Assembly: GCF_900105005.1 (NCBI RefSeq)
Contig: NZ_LT629748.1
Span: forward strand, 2,108,001 to 2,172,000
DNA length: 64,000 bases
Direction: 5' to 3'
Source: Halopseudomonas litoralis
GTDB lineage: Bacteria > Pseudomonadota > Gammaproteobacteria > Pseudomonadales > Pseudomonadaceae
The notes beneath the pieces are model-generated. The model made no database searches and had not been told where the DNA came from. It saw only the letters and a program-made list of their open reading frames with translations. This document shows positions 55,963-64,000 of the stretch, in pieces. The position numbers were made by a program, and so were the translations under genes. Position 1 is the first letter of the stretch. Each line of letters opens with the position of its first letter.

Positions 55963-56469
55963 TCAACGCGACCCCGTCTGACGCTCCTCGACCTCGGCCG
56001 TCATTTGCTCCAGCAACTGTTCCAGTTTCGGCGAGATATGCTGTTCGACACGCTCCTGGGTGATCGCCATGGAAGCATGGGTCAGCTGCGGCAGATGCTG
56101 CATCAGTTTGCTGCCCGCTGGCGAGCTGTAGAACGCGGCCAGTTGCTCGAATTCCGCTTCATTGAATATCGGCAGATACAGATCCGCCAGCTCGCCGCGC
56201 ATGGCCTCCCAGCTCAGCTGTGCATCCAGCAATGCCCGCGCCTGCTGCTGATAGCTGCGCAGAACCGCCTCATGCTGCATCGAGCCACCCATCTGCGTGA
56301 AGCGAGCCGTCAGCAATTGTTCGACCTGCGAATAGATGGGCGCGGTCATGCCTTCGGCATTGGCCAGCTTGAGAAAACGCTCGGCACTGGCTCGGTGCGA
56401 GCCCTCGTCGGCATGGACCAGTTGCGAGATGAAAAGACAACAAATGACAAGGCCCGATAGTAAGCGCAT
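55963..56469 (-). CDS. DUF2059 secreted protein
   Basis: Encodes 168 residues. A signal peptide ([18 protein letters not shown]) precedes a helical domain with [18 protein letters not shown], the DUF2059 hallmark. Predicted periplasmic. Function unknown. It is divergent from fumC across 79 bp. Confidence 0.88.
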   Translation of the reverse strand: MRLLSGLVICCLFISQLVHADEGSHRASAERFLKLANAEGMTAPIYSQVEQLLTARFTQMGGSMQHEAVLRSYQQQARALLDAQLSWEAMRGELADLYLPIFNEAEFEQLAAFYSSPAGSKLMQHLPQLTHASMAITQERVEQHISPKLEQLLEQMTAEVEERQTGSR

Positions 56470-56548
56470 GGACGGGGCGACTCCGATGGTTGAACGGGCA
56501 CCTATACTGGCAGGTCAGATAACTATTCTCCACACTACAGGAGCGATC

Positions 56549-57949
<1,401 letters not shown>

Positions 57950-57959
57950 GGCGCTCTCG

Positions 57960-58934
57960 TTATTCCAGCGGCGGATTGACGGTCAGCCGCCGCAGGCGGC
58001 GATTCTTCAATTGCTGCAGGACACTGGGTGCCAAGGCAATCAATGCCGAGCCCGAGACCACCAGCAGCGCGCCGAGGTAAGCGAGACTGTTCAGCAACTC
58101 GGGTTTGATGAATGCCGGCCACAGCATCGAACCCAGCGCAACCATGGCAAAGGTGAACAGTGGGGTGGCTGCGACGGTGGCACTGACCCGGGAGGCTTCC
58201 CAGTGCACCAACGCCTCGGCAAACGCGCCATAGGCGACCAGCGTGTTCAGGCAACAGCTCAGCAACAGCCAGCGCTGCAGCACACTCAATTGCAGAACTT
58301 GCACGGGCGTGGCCAATGGCGTCAGCAGCACGGCGCACGACAGATAGATCACCATCATGATAGTGACCGACGACCAGATGGTCAGCAGCTGCTTCTGCGC
58401 CAGACCATACAGGGCCCAGGCAAAGGCCGCAGCCAGGGTAATCAGAATACCCATGGTGTAGTCGCTCAGCTGGGTGAACAGCTCCACCAAGCGTTGGTTG
58501 AAGAACAGTCCGAAGCCGAGTATCAGAACCGCCAGCCCGAGCAACTGGCCAATACCGAAGCGCTCCTTGAACACCAGCATGCTGCCCAGCATCAGCATGA
58601 TCGGCGCTATCTGAATCATCAGTTGCATGGTGCCGGGCGTCAGTCTGTCCAGCGCCAGCACATAGAGCACGTAGTTGAACGCCAGGCCGAGCACCGAGAC
58701 CACCACCAGCCAACGGTTACGCGGGGACAACGCCCTTATCGAAGGCAGGCGCCGGCGCAACGCCAGCCACAGGAGCAGCACCAGCCCGGATGACAGCATG
58801 CGGTACCAGGACACAGTGAAGGCATCCATGCCATTCAATACTTCCTTGAGCATGATCGGCAATACACCCCACAGGGTAGTTGTCGTCAATGCCAACAGAA
58901 ATCCGTACAACCAGCGACCGGATGCCACGTGCAT
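57960..58934 (-). CDS. EamA/DMT-family transporter
   Basis: Encodes 324 residues with ten predicted transmembrane helices in two EamA repeats (GFLLALTTTTLWGVLPIML and ITLAAAFAWALYGLAQKQL open the halves). Exporter class for amino acids or other metabolites; substrate unknown. Its stop is 10 bp from the fumC stop, convergent. The C-terminus is basic (QLKNRRLRRLTV). Confidence 0.9.
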   Translation of the reverse strand: MHVASGRWLYGFLLALTTTTLWGVLPIMLKEVLNGMDAFTVSWYRMLSSGLVLLLWLALRRRLPSIRALSPRNRWLVVVSVLGLAFNYVLYVLALDRLTPGTMQLMIQIAPIMLMLGSMLVFKERFGIGQLLGLAVLILGFGLFFNQRLVELFTQLSDYTMGILITLAAAFAWALYGLAQKQLLTIWSSVTIMMVIYLSCAVLLTPLATPVQVLQLSVLQRWLLLSCCLNTLVAYGAFAEALVHWEASRVSATVAATPLFTFAMVALGSMLWPAFIKPELLNSLAYLGALLVVSGSALIALAPSVLQQLKNRRLRRLTVNPPLE

Positions 58935-59237
58935 GAGTGTTCTCGAAAAGAGTAAGCGGAAGGAAGGGGCATTGTAGAACGCGGCGTGAATGCTGAACAG
59001 CGGCGCGATGGGAACTTACCGGCTGGACTCACAGAAACTAGCGGCAAGTTACATGTAGCCAATTCGTCTAACAGTGCGTCTCAGCTGATCTAACATGGGG
59101 CAAGGACGTTGAAATCCTTTCTCAGATCATTGCGGCCCACCCGGTCGCACACATACACTGTTTGGGCGTCTTACCCGACGCGAACAGCGGGGTTGCCTAC
59201 AAGGAAGCCTGCGCACACAAAAATAAAAGGTGTTGCC
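58935..59237. other. Intergenic region upstream of a small ORF and mnmC
   Basis: About 300 bp with no longer gene. It must carry the leftward EamA promoter and the rightward promoter for the 29-residue ORF and mnmC. I see no RNA gene or clear operator. Confidence 0.5.
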
Positions 59238-59327
59238 ATGAAATTTGATCTCAAGGGCAAATTGCCCAGCGTTGCTCTGGTTTTTCTCGCCACTTGGCTA
59301 TTGCTGATTCTGCCCAATATGGGGTGA
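59238..59327 (+). CDS. Candidate 29-residue membrane peptide
   Basis: The peptide MKFDLKGKLPSVALVFLA... has a short basic, amphipathic head followed by one hydrophobic helix (about residues 10-25) ending in LPNMG. It has a good AAAAGG ribosome-binding site eight bases before the ATG and lies 49 bp upstream of mnmC. The design is that of real small membrane proteins, but I know no named homologue. The longer open frame upstream (from 59109) has no plausible composition. Confidence 0.5.
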   Translation: MKFDLKGKLPSVALVFLATWLLLILPNMG

Positions 59328-59376
59328 TGGCTGTTTCACGATACAATCCGCGGCTTCAGTTTGTGCCGGAGCTATT

Positions 59377-61359
59377 GTGAAATCCTCACCACCCTTTGCA
59401 GAATTGAGCTGGTCCGATGATGGCCAGCCTTTTTCCACCCATTTCGGCGATGTGTATTTCTCTCGCGAATCGGGCCTGGAAGAAACCCGCCATGTGTTTC
59501 TGCACCATAACGACCTCCCCCAGCGTTGGTCCGCTCTTTCCGGGAACGCCCGTTTCTGCATAGGTGAAACCGGTTTCGGCACCGGGCTGAACTTTCTCTG
59601 TGCCTGGCAATTGTGGGACGAGCTGGCACCTGCCGGCGCGCACCTGCATTTTGTCAGCAGCGAAAAACACCCCTTGGCCACAGGCGATATGCAACGTGCC
59701 CTTGCATTGTGGCCCGAGCTTCAGCCGTGGGCTGAGCAACTGTTGGCCCAATATGGCGATCTGGCACCGGGCTGGCAGCAGTTCTCCCTGGCGGGTGGGC
59801 GCGTCACTCTGACCCTGCTGATCGGCGATCTGCTGGACACCCTGCCGCAGCTGGATGCCAGTGTCGACGCCTGGTTCCTCGACGGCTTCGCTCCGTCCAA
59901 AAACCCCGACATGTGGCAAGCTGCGCTCTACCAGCAGATGGCTCGCCTGTCCCGCTCGGATGCCACGGTAGCGACCTTTACCAGCGTCGGTGAAGTACGC
60001 CGCGGATTGCAGGCCGCCGGTTTCACCATGAGCAAGGTCAAGGGTTTTGGTCGCAAGCGGGAGATGCTGGCCGGACGGATGAATGCTTTACCGGACAGGG
60101 AATGGACTGCGCCCTGGTACCAGCGCCCCGCCGCGCCGCCCAGCAACGAGCGTACGGCGCTGGTCGTTGGCTCCGGGCTGGCCGGCTGCAGCACCGCCTT
60201 CGCGCTGGCGCGACGCGGCTGGCAGGTGACCGTGATAGAGCGTCACCCTACCCCGGCAGCGGAGGCATCCGGCAACGCTCAGGGCATTCTCTATTGCAAG
60301 CTGTCCCCACATCAGACGCTGCTGTCACGCTTCGTGCAAACCAGCTATGCCTACTGTCTGCGTCTGTTGCATGAAACCCTGGTTCAGTCCGAGAGCACCT
60401 GGACCGCCTGCGGCGTCCTGCAGCTGAGCGCCGACCAGAAGGAACGCCAACGGCAACAGGCGCTGGCCGAGCAAGCCTACCCGCACAGCTTCCTGCATAG
60501 CGTCGACGCCGAGCAGGCCAGTGCGATTGCCGGGCTGACAGTGCAACGGCCAGGGCTGTTCTTCCCTTCAGCAGGCTGGGTCAACCCGCCGAGCCTGTGC
60601 CAGGCTCTGCTGCAACACCCGAATATCCGCCTGCAGACCAACCGCGAAGCCCTGCAGCTGGAGCAGCGGGACGATCAATGGCACGCCCTGGATGGTCAGG
60701 GGCGCTCCATCGCACATGCTGCTATCGCCGTCATCTGCAGCGCGGCGGACAGTCTGCGTTTCAGTCAGAGCAGCCATCTGCCGCTCAAGTCCATTCGCGG
60801 ACAGATCACCCATTTGCCGGCCACTACACAAAGCCACCAGCTGCAGACGGTCCTCTGCGCCGAAGGCTATATCTCGCCCGCCCGCCATGGCGAGCATCAT
60901 CTGGGGGCGAGTTTTCGTTTTGATCGGCTCGACAGCCAGCCCAGCGCAGAGGAGAACGTCGAGAATCTTAAGTTGCTGAACAAGCTCTCGCCGGCGCTGG
61001 CCGATGCCCTCCAGCCGAACACACATGACCCGGCTACGCTGACTGCCCGCGCCTCTCTGCGCTGCACCTCGCCGGATTACCTGCCGCTGATCGGCCCGCT
61101 GAACGATGCGCAGGCCTTTGCTGAAGACTATGCAGTGCTGGGCAAAGATGCTTCGAAGAAACCGCAGGTTCCGACGGCCTGGTATCCGGGGCTGTATATC
61201 AACGCCGCCCATGGATCGCGCGGTCTGGTCAGTTGCCCGCTGAGTGGAGAGTTGATCGCCGCCTGGATCGATAACGAGCCCTTGCCGCTGCCGCGCGATG
61301 TCGCCGAAGCGGTCCACCCCAGCCGCTTCCTGCTACGCCAATTGATTCGCGGACAGTGA
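59377..61359 (+). CDS. mnmC: Bifunctional tRNA mnm5s2U synthesis enzyme MnmC
   Basis: Encodes 660 residues from a GTG. The N-terminal methyltransferase has SAM motif GETGFGTGLNFLCAWQLW near residue 63 and the DAWFLDGFAPSKNPDMW active-site region. The C-terminal FAD oxidase starts near residue 255 with LVVGSGLAGCSTAFALARRG. Together they convert cmnm5s2U34 to mnm5s2U34 in tRNA. The fusion is normal for gammaproteobacteria. Confidence 0.96.
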   Translation: MKSSPPFAELSWSDDGQPFSTHFGDVYFSRESGLEETRHVFLHHNDLPQRWSALSGNARFCIGETGFGTGLNFLCAWQLWDELAPAGAHLHFVSSEKHPLATGDMQRALALWPELQPWAEQLLAQYGDLAPGWQQFSLAGGRVTLTLLIGDLLDTLPQLDASVDAWFLDGFAPSKNPDMWQAALYQQMARLSRSDATVATFTSVGEVRRGLQAAGFTMSKVKGFGRKREMLAGRMNALPDREWTAPWYQRPAAPPSNERTALVVGSGLAGCSTAFALARRGWQVTVIERHPTPAAEASGNAQGILYCKLSPHQTLLSRFVQTSYAYCLRLLHETLVQSESTWTACGVLQLSADQKERQRQQALAEQAYPHSFLHSVDAEQASAIAGLTVQRPGLFFPSAGWVNPPSLCQALLQHPNIRLQTNREALQLEQRDDQWHALDGQGRSIAHAAIAVICSAADSLRFSQSSHLPLKSIRGQITHLPATTQSHQLQTVLCAEGYISPARHGEHHLGASFRFDRLDSQPSAEENVENLKLLNKLSPALADALQPNTHDPATLTARASLRCTSPDYLPLIGPLNDAQAFAEDYAVLGKDASKKPQVPTAWYPGLYINAAHGSRGLVSCPLSGELIAAWIDNEPLPLPRDVAEAVHPSRFLLRQLIRGQ

Positions 61360-61370
61360 TATACCGCCGC

Positions 61371-62126
61371 TCAGAACCACAACATGCGGATACCATCGAA
61401 CAGCAGCTTGCAACCGGTGAAAAACAGGAAGATATAGCACAGCCGGTAGATCAGCTCCTGATTGCTGCGTTGCAGCAACCAGAACCCCATACGGATGCCG
61501 ATGGGCGCCAGCGGCAGCAAAACCAGGGCGGTCAGCAGCTTGCCGCTATCGAACTGCCCAAGCTGGATGTACGCCGGCACCTTGGCCAGGTTGACCACGG
61601 CAAAGAACACCGCGATGGTGCCCATCAATAGGGTCTTTTCCATCTTCTGCGGTAACAGATAGATATTGATGGGCGGCCCGCCGGCATGGATGCCGAAGCT
61701 GGTGAAACCGGCCACCGCACCCCAGAAACCGCCGCGCAAAGTGCTGACCCCGCGTGCCGGCGGCTCCCTTTTGCGCAACCAGATATTCAAGGTGAACACC
61801 ACCGCAATCACCCCGACCATCAGGCGGATATGCCCATCACTCATCCAGCGGAAACTCCACCAGGCCAGCAGCGTCCCCAATAGCGCAGCCGGAATGATGA
61901 TGCGCAGGTTGGGCAAGCTCCAGCGGCCACGGAAGGTGCGCAGCGCGACCAGATCCATGGTGCAGAGGATCGGCAGCAGAATGGCAGCCGCCTCCTGTGG
62001 TGGCATGACCAGTGACATCAGCGGCACCGAGAGGATGGCAATATTGCCACCAAAGCCGCCCTTGGCGATGCCATACAGCAACACCGCAGGAATCGCACAA
62101 AGATAGAACAGAGGGTCAGTAATCAT
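61371..62126 (-). CDS. TauE/SafE-family sulfite/organosulfonate exporter
   Basis: Encodes 251 residues with eight predicted transmembrane helices. GIAKGGFGGNIAILSVPLMS near the N-terminus and SFGIHAGGPPINIYLLP in the middle are TauE/SafE landmarks. Probably an anion exporter; substrate unknown. Stop lies 11 bp from the mnmC stop, convergent. Confidence 0.9.
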   Translation of the reverse strand: MITDPLFYLCAIPAVLLYGIAKGGFGGNIAILSVPLMSLVMPPQEAAAILLPILCTMDLVALRTFRGRWSLPNLRIIIPAALLGTLLAWWSFRWMSDGHIRLMVGVIAVVFTLNIWLRKREPPARGVSTLRGGFWGAVAGFTSFGIHAGGPPINIYLLPQKMEKTLLMGTIAVFFAVVNLAKVPAYIQLGQFDSGKLLTALVLLPLAPIGIRMGFWLLQRSNQELIYRLCYIFLFFTGCKLLFDGIRMLWF

Positions 62127-62202
62127 CGGAACCGTGGCGAATCAGCAAAGCCGGCAGTGTATCATTGAGGACCATCAGACAGTCATCCGGGAAGTAGACA
62201 CC

Positions 62203-62451
62203 ATGCTGATACCCCATACCTTGCTCGACCCCGAGATCCTTCAGCGCATGCTGGAAGACTTCGTCACCCGCGACGGCACCGATAATGGCTATGACGACAC
62301 CCTGACGCAGCGCGTCGAGCGGCTGCGACGGCTGATCGAACGCGGTGAAGTGCTGATCGTATTCCATCCCGAGACAGGTGATACCAGTCTGGCGCATCGC
62401 CCGGACGTACCGCCAGAGCTGTTGCGTGAGGCGGCTGCCGATCAGGGTTGA
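62203..62451 (+). CDS. yheU: YheU-family (UPF0270) protein
   Basis: Encodes 82 residues from ATG 62203. The YheU signature is MLIPHTLLDPEILQRMLEDF followed by the RDGTDNGYDDTL segment. Small cytoplasmic protein of unknown function. Divergent from the TauE-type gene. Confidence 0.93.
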   Translation: MLIPHTLLDPEILQRMLEDFVTRDGTDNGYDDTLTQRVERLRRLIERGEVLIVFHPETGDTSLAHRPDVPPELLREAAADQG

Positions 62452-62563
62452 CAGCCCGGCGCCTGCTTCAGGGTGACGCAGCAACGCCAAGGCGCTTGGA
62501 GGATGCCGAGCGAAGGTCTAAGATAGAGGTCTTTATACCCTTGCGGGTTCGACGAGGTAAACG

Positions 62564-62851
62564 ATGAAACTGCGCTCTCCCCTGATTATTGCCGCCCTGC
62601 TGGGCTGCGCCGCCACCGCTTCGGCCCAGACCGTTGTATGCACGCCGGAAGAAGCTCTGAGAAAGGCCGAAGAAACAGCCGTCACCATCAACCGCCTCGC
62701 CGCCGGCAACCCGGAGAAGGCCGCCCGGCTGCACGAGCAGCTGAAAGCACTTCAAGAGCGCGACCCTACTCGTAGCCATCATGGTGCCTGCGAAGCCTAT
62801 GAGCGCATCATCAGCGAACTCAATCGTCAGGACGCCGCCAACGGCGACTGA
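62564..62851 (+). CDS. Small secreted helical protein of unknown function
   Basis: Encodes 95 residues. A signal peptide (PLIIAALLGCAATASAQ) precedes a 73-residue helical, charged body with two Cys (VVCTPEEAL and HGACEAYERI), which could form a disulfide. The ATG follows GACGAGG at a proper distance. I do not recognise a family. The gene is followed by a REP pair. Confidence 0.75.
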   Translation: MKLRSPLIIAALLGCAATASAQTVVCTPEEALRKAEETAVTINRLAAGNPEKAARLHEQLKALQERDPTRSHHGACEAYERIISELNRQDAANGD

Positions 62852-62862
62852 GGATGTGAAAG

Positions 62863-62899
62863 ACCGCTCCTACAAAAACAGCCTGCTGCAGGAGCGGTA
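62863..62899. repeat. Inverted REP-like pair
   Basis: ACCGCTCCTAC (62863-62873) and AGGAGCGGT (62890-62898) are opposite copies of the GGAGCGGT core of Pseudomonas REP sequences around a 16-base loop that itself contains CTGCAG. Located between the small secreted gene and convergent recR, where it may stop transcription. Confidence 0.75.
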
Positions 62900-62912
62900 G
62901 CCCTCTCCCGCA

Positions 62913-63512
62913 TCAGCTGATCAGCGTTCGCCCTGCCAGTGCATGCGACAGGGTGCCGCCATCAATGAACTCCAGCTCGCCACCCAGCGGCACACCGTGG
63001 GCAATCCGTGACACTTTGATGCCCAGCGGTTTGAGCAAGCCGGCGATGTAATGCGCCGTCGCCTCACCCTCCACCGTCGGGTTGGTCGCGAGAATCACCT
63101 CACTCACCGCGCTGCCCTCCACCCGCTCCAGCAGCGCAGGAATACCGATCTCGTCCGGACCCAGCCCATCAATGGGCGACAGATGCCCCTTGAGCACGAA
63201 ATAACGACCGCGGAAGCTGCCGGCCATTTCCACTGCCCAGACATCCGCTGGACTCTGCAATACGCACAGCAGAGCATCATCACGCCGCTGGTCATCACAT
63301 AACTCGCAGATGTCGGTTTCGCTCAATGTCCGGCAACGGCTGCAATAGCCGACACCATCCATTGCCGACTCCAGCACCTGTGCCAGATGCCGGGCCACGT
63401 CACGATCGCGCTCGAGCAGGTTCAAAGCCATGCGCTGTGCGGTTTTCGGCCCGACACCGGGCAACCCACGCAGCGCATCAATCAATTGGCGAATCAGAGG
63501 GCTGAAGCTCAT
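62913..63512 (-). CDS. recR: Recombination mediator RecR
   Basis: Encodes 199 residues. Helix-hairpin-helix [19 protein letters not shown], a C4 zinc site ([16 protein letters not shown]), and a TOPRIM domain ([29 protein letters not shown]) in the usual order. Works with RecF/RecO in loading RecA. Part of dnaX-ybaB-recR. Confidence 0.97.
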   Translation of the reverse strand: MSFSPLIRQLIDALRGLPGVGPKTAQRMALNLLERDRDVARHLAQVLESAMDGVGYCSRCRTLSETDICELCDDQRRDDALLCVLQSPADVWAVEMAGSFRGRYFVLKGHLSPIDGLGPDEIGIPALLERVEGSAVSEVILATNPTVEGEATAHYIAGLLKPLGIKVSRIAHGVPLGGELEFIDGGTLSHALAGRTLIS

Positions 63513-63531
63513 ATCTTATGAACCACTCTGA

Positions 63532-63855
63532 TCAGAACGGCATCTTGAAGCCGTCAGGCAGATTCATGCCGGCGGTCATGCCAGCCATCTTCTCCTGATT
63601 CTGCTGCTCCAGTTTGCGCACAGCATCGTTGAATGCAGCGGCAATCAGGTCTTCCAGCACGTCCTTGTCTTCGCTCATCAGGCTGTCATCGATGGCGACG
63701 CGGCGCACATCGTGACGACCGGTCATGACCACGGAGACCAGGCCGGCACCGGATTGTCCGGTAACCTCGGCGTTGGCCAGCTCTTCCTGCATCTTCTGCA
63801 TTTTTTCCTGCATCTGCTGAGCCTGCTTCATCAGGCCTGCCATGCCACCTTTCAT
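63532..63855 (-). CDS. ybaB: YbaB/EbfC nucleoid-associated protein
   Basis: Encodes 107 residues from ATG 63855; another ATG directly upstream (63858) is possible. [20 protein letters not shown] opens the coiled-coil helix, and the DNA-binding loop and dimer core follow. Binds DNA as a dimer. Twenty bases upstream of recR in the standard order. Confidence 0.96.
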   Translation of the reverse strand: MKGGMAGLMKQAQQMQEKMQKMQEELANAEVTGQSGAGLVSVVMTGRHDVRRVAIDDSLMSEDKDVLEDLIAAAFNDAVRKLEQQNQEKMAGMTAGMNLPDGFKMPF

Positions 63856-63880
63856 CATGGTTGTATCCTCACAAGATTGT

Positions 63881-64000
63881 TCAAGCATCAAGCGGGCGGA
63901 TGCTGTCATCACAGATCTGCGCCGCAAAGTCATTGATCAGCGCCTGCACCAGCGGGTCGCCCTGAATACTCTGTTCCGCTTCCTTCTGCCGCGCCACCCG
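63881..64000 (-). CDS. dnaX: DNA polymerase III subunit tau/gamma (3' end only)
   Basis: The last 39 codons of a leftward gene that enters from the right edge. The visible end reads [25 protein letters not shown] and then TGA. This is the tau C-terminus, expected upstream of ybaB and recR. The ATPase and frameshift site are outside the window. Confidence 0.88.
   Translation of the reverse strand, partial: RVARQKEAEQSIQGDPLVQALINDFAAQICDDSIRPLDA

Overview
The window is a chromosomal segment from a Pseudomonas-like gammaproteobacterium (Pseudomonadaceae; possibly the Pseudomonas pertucinogena/Halopseudomonas group, which I cannot settle from sequence alone). The case rests on gene order. Blocks such as cmk/rpsA/ihfB/lapA/lapB/pyrF, gyrA-serC-pheA-hisC-tyrA::aroA, ubiG-mupP-yciK, a cpxR/cpxP/cpxS cluster, cyaB, plpD and dnaX-ybaB-recR, together with a fused TyrA-AroA protein, are laid out as in Pseudomonas.

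Positions 1-8134 are the right-hand part of a P2-family prophage integrated at a tRNA-Pro(CGG) gene. Its packaging module (L, M, N, O leftward; P, Q rightward) has the classic P2 divergent layout. An 859-bp gene-free stretch follows Q. It holds a terminator, a candidate P2-type cos site (6080-6099) and a striking dyad-symmetric, roughly 30% GC array of 12 GGTAAT/ATTACC hexamers bounded by inverted repeats (6250-6581). A P4-type tyrosine integrase sits between that stretch and the tRNA. No repressor, cox or replication gene lies between int and Q. The array is the best candidate here for something undescribed, for example an origin or operator of the element.

Positions 8257-18299 are core genome: grxD, argF with an ABC ATPase, a SlyD-like isomerase, a small basic protein, a DUF2157/DUF4401/GDYXXLXY membrane operon, two MFS transporters, and the iron-storage pair bfd-bfr. 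Positions 18557-32098 form a long leftward block of housekeeping genes for pyrimidine synthesis, LPS control, IHF, ribosomal protein S1, CMP kinase, aromatic amino acid and serine synthesis, and gyrase. Next to it lies an MtnA-like protein whose usual catalytic residues are replaced, with no methylthioadenosine deaminase gene beside it.

Positions 33470-42628 carry ubiG, mupP, yciK, rluB, scpB-scpA, trpS, yciO and a PHP-domain RNase, then a YciI protein and a coiled-coil membrane protein that leads directly into a cpx-type envelope-stress system (regulator, CpxP/Spy-like periplasmic protein, sensor kinase). Positions 44422-58934 contain a nitroreductase, a Mpo1-like protein, an HD-domain protein, adenylate cyclase CyaB, an LpxH-like phosphatase, the patatin autotransporter PlpD, RecQ, tRNA and redox genes, fumC and an EamA exporter. 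The right end has a 29-residue candidate membrane peptide, mnmC, a TauE-type exporter, yheU, recR, ybaB and the 3' end of dnaX.

Coordinates were read by eye. Start codons were chosen from ribosome-binding sites, gene overlaps and expected family start positions. No database searches were run.
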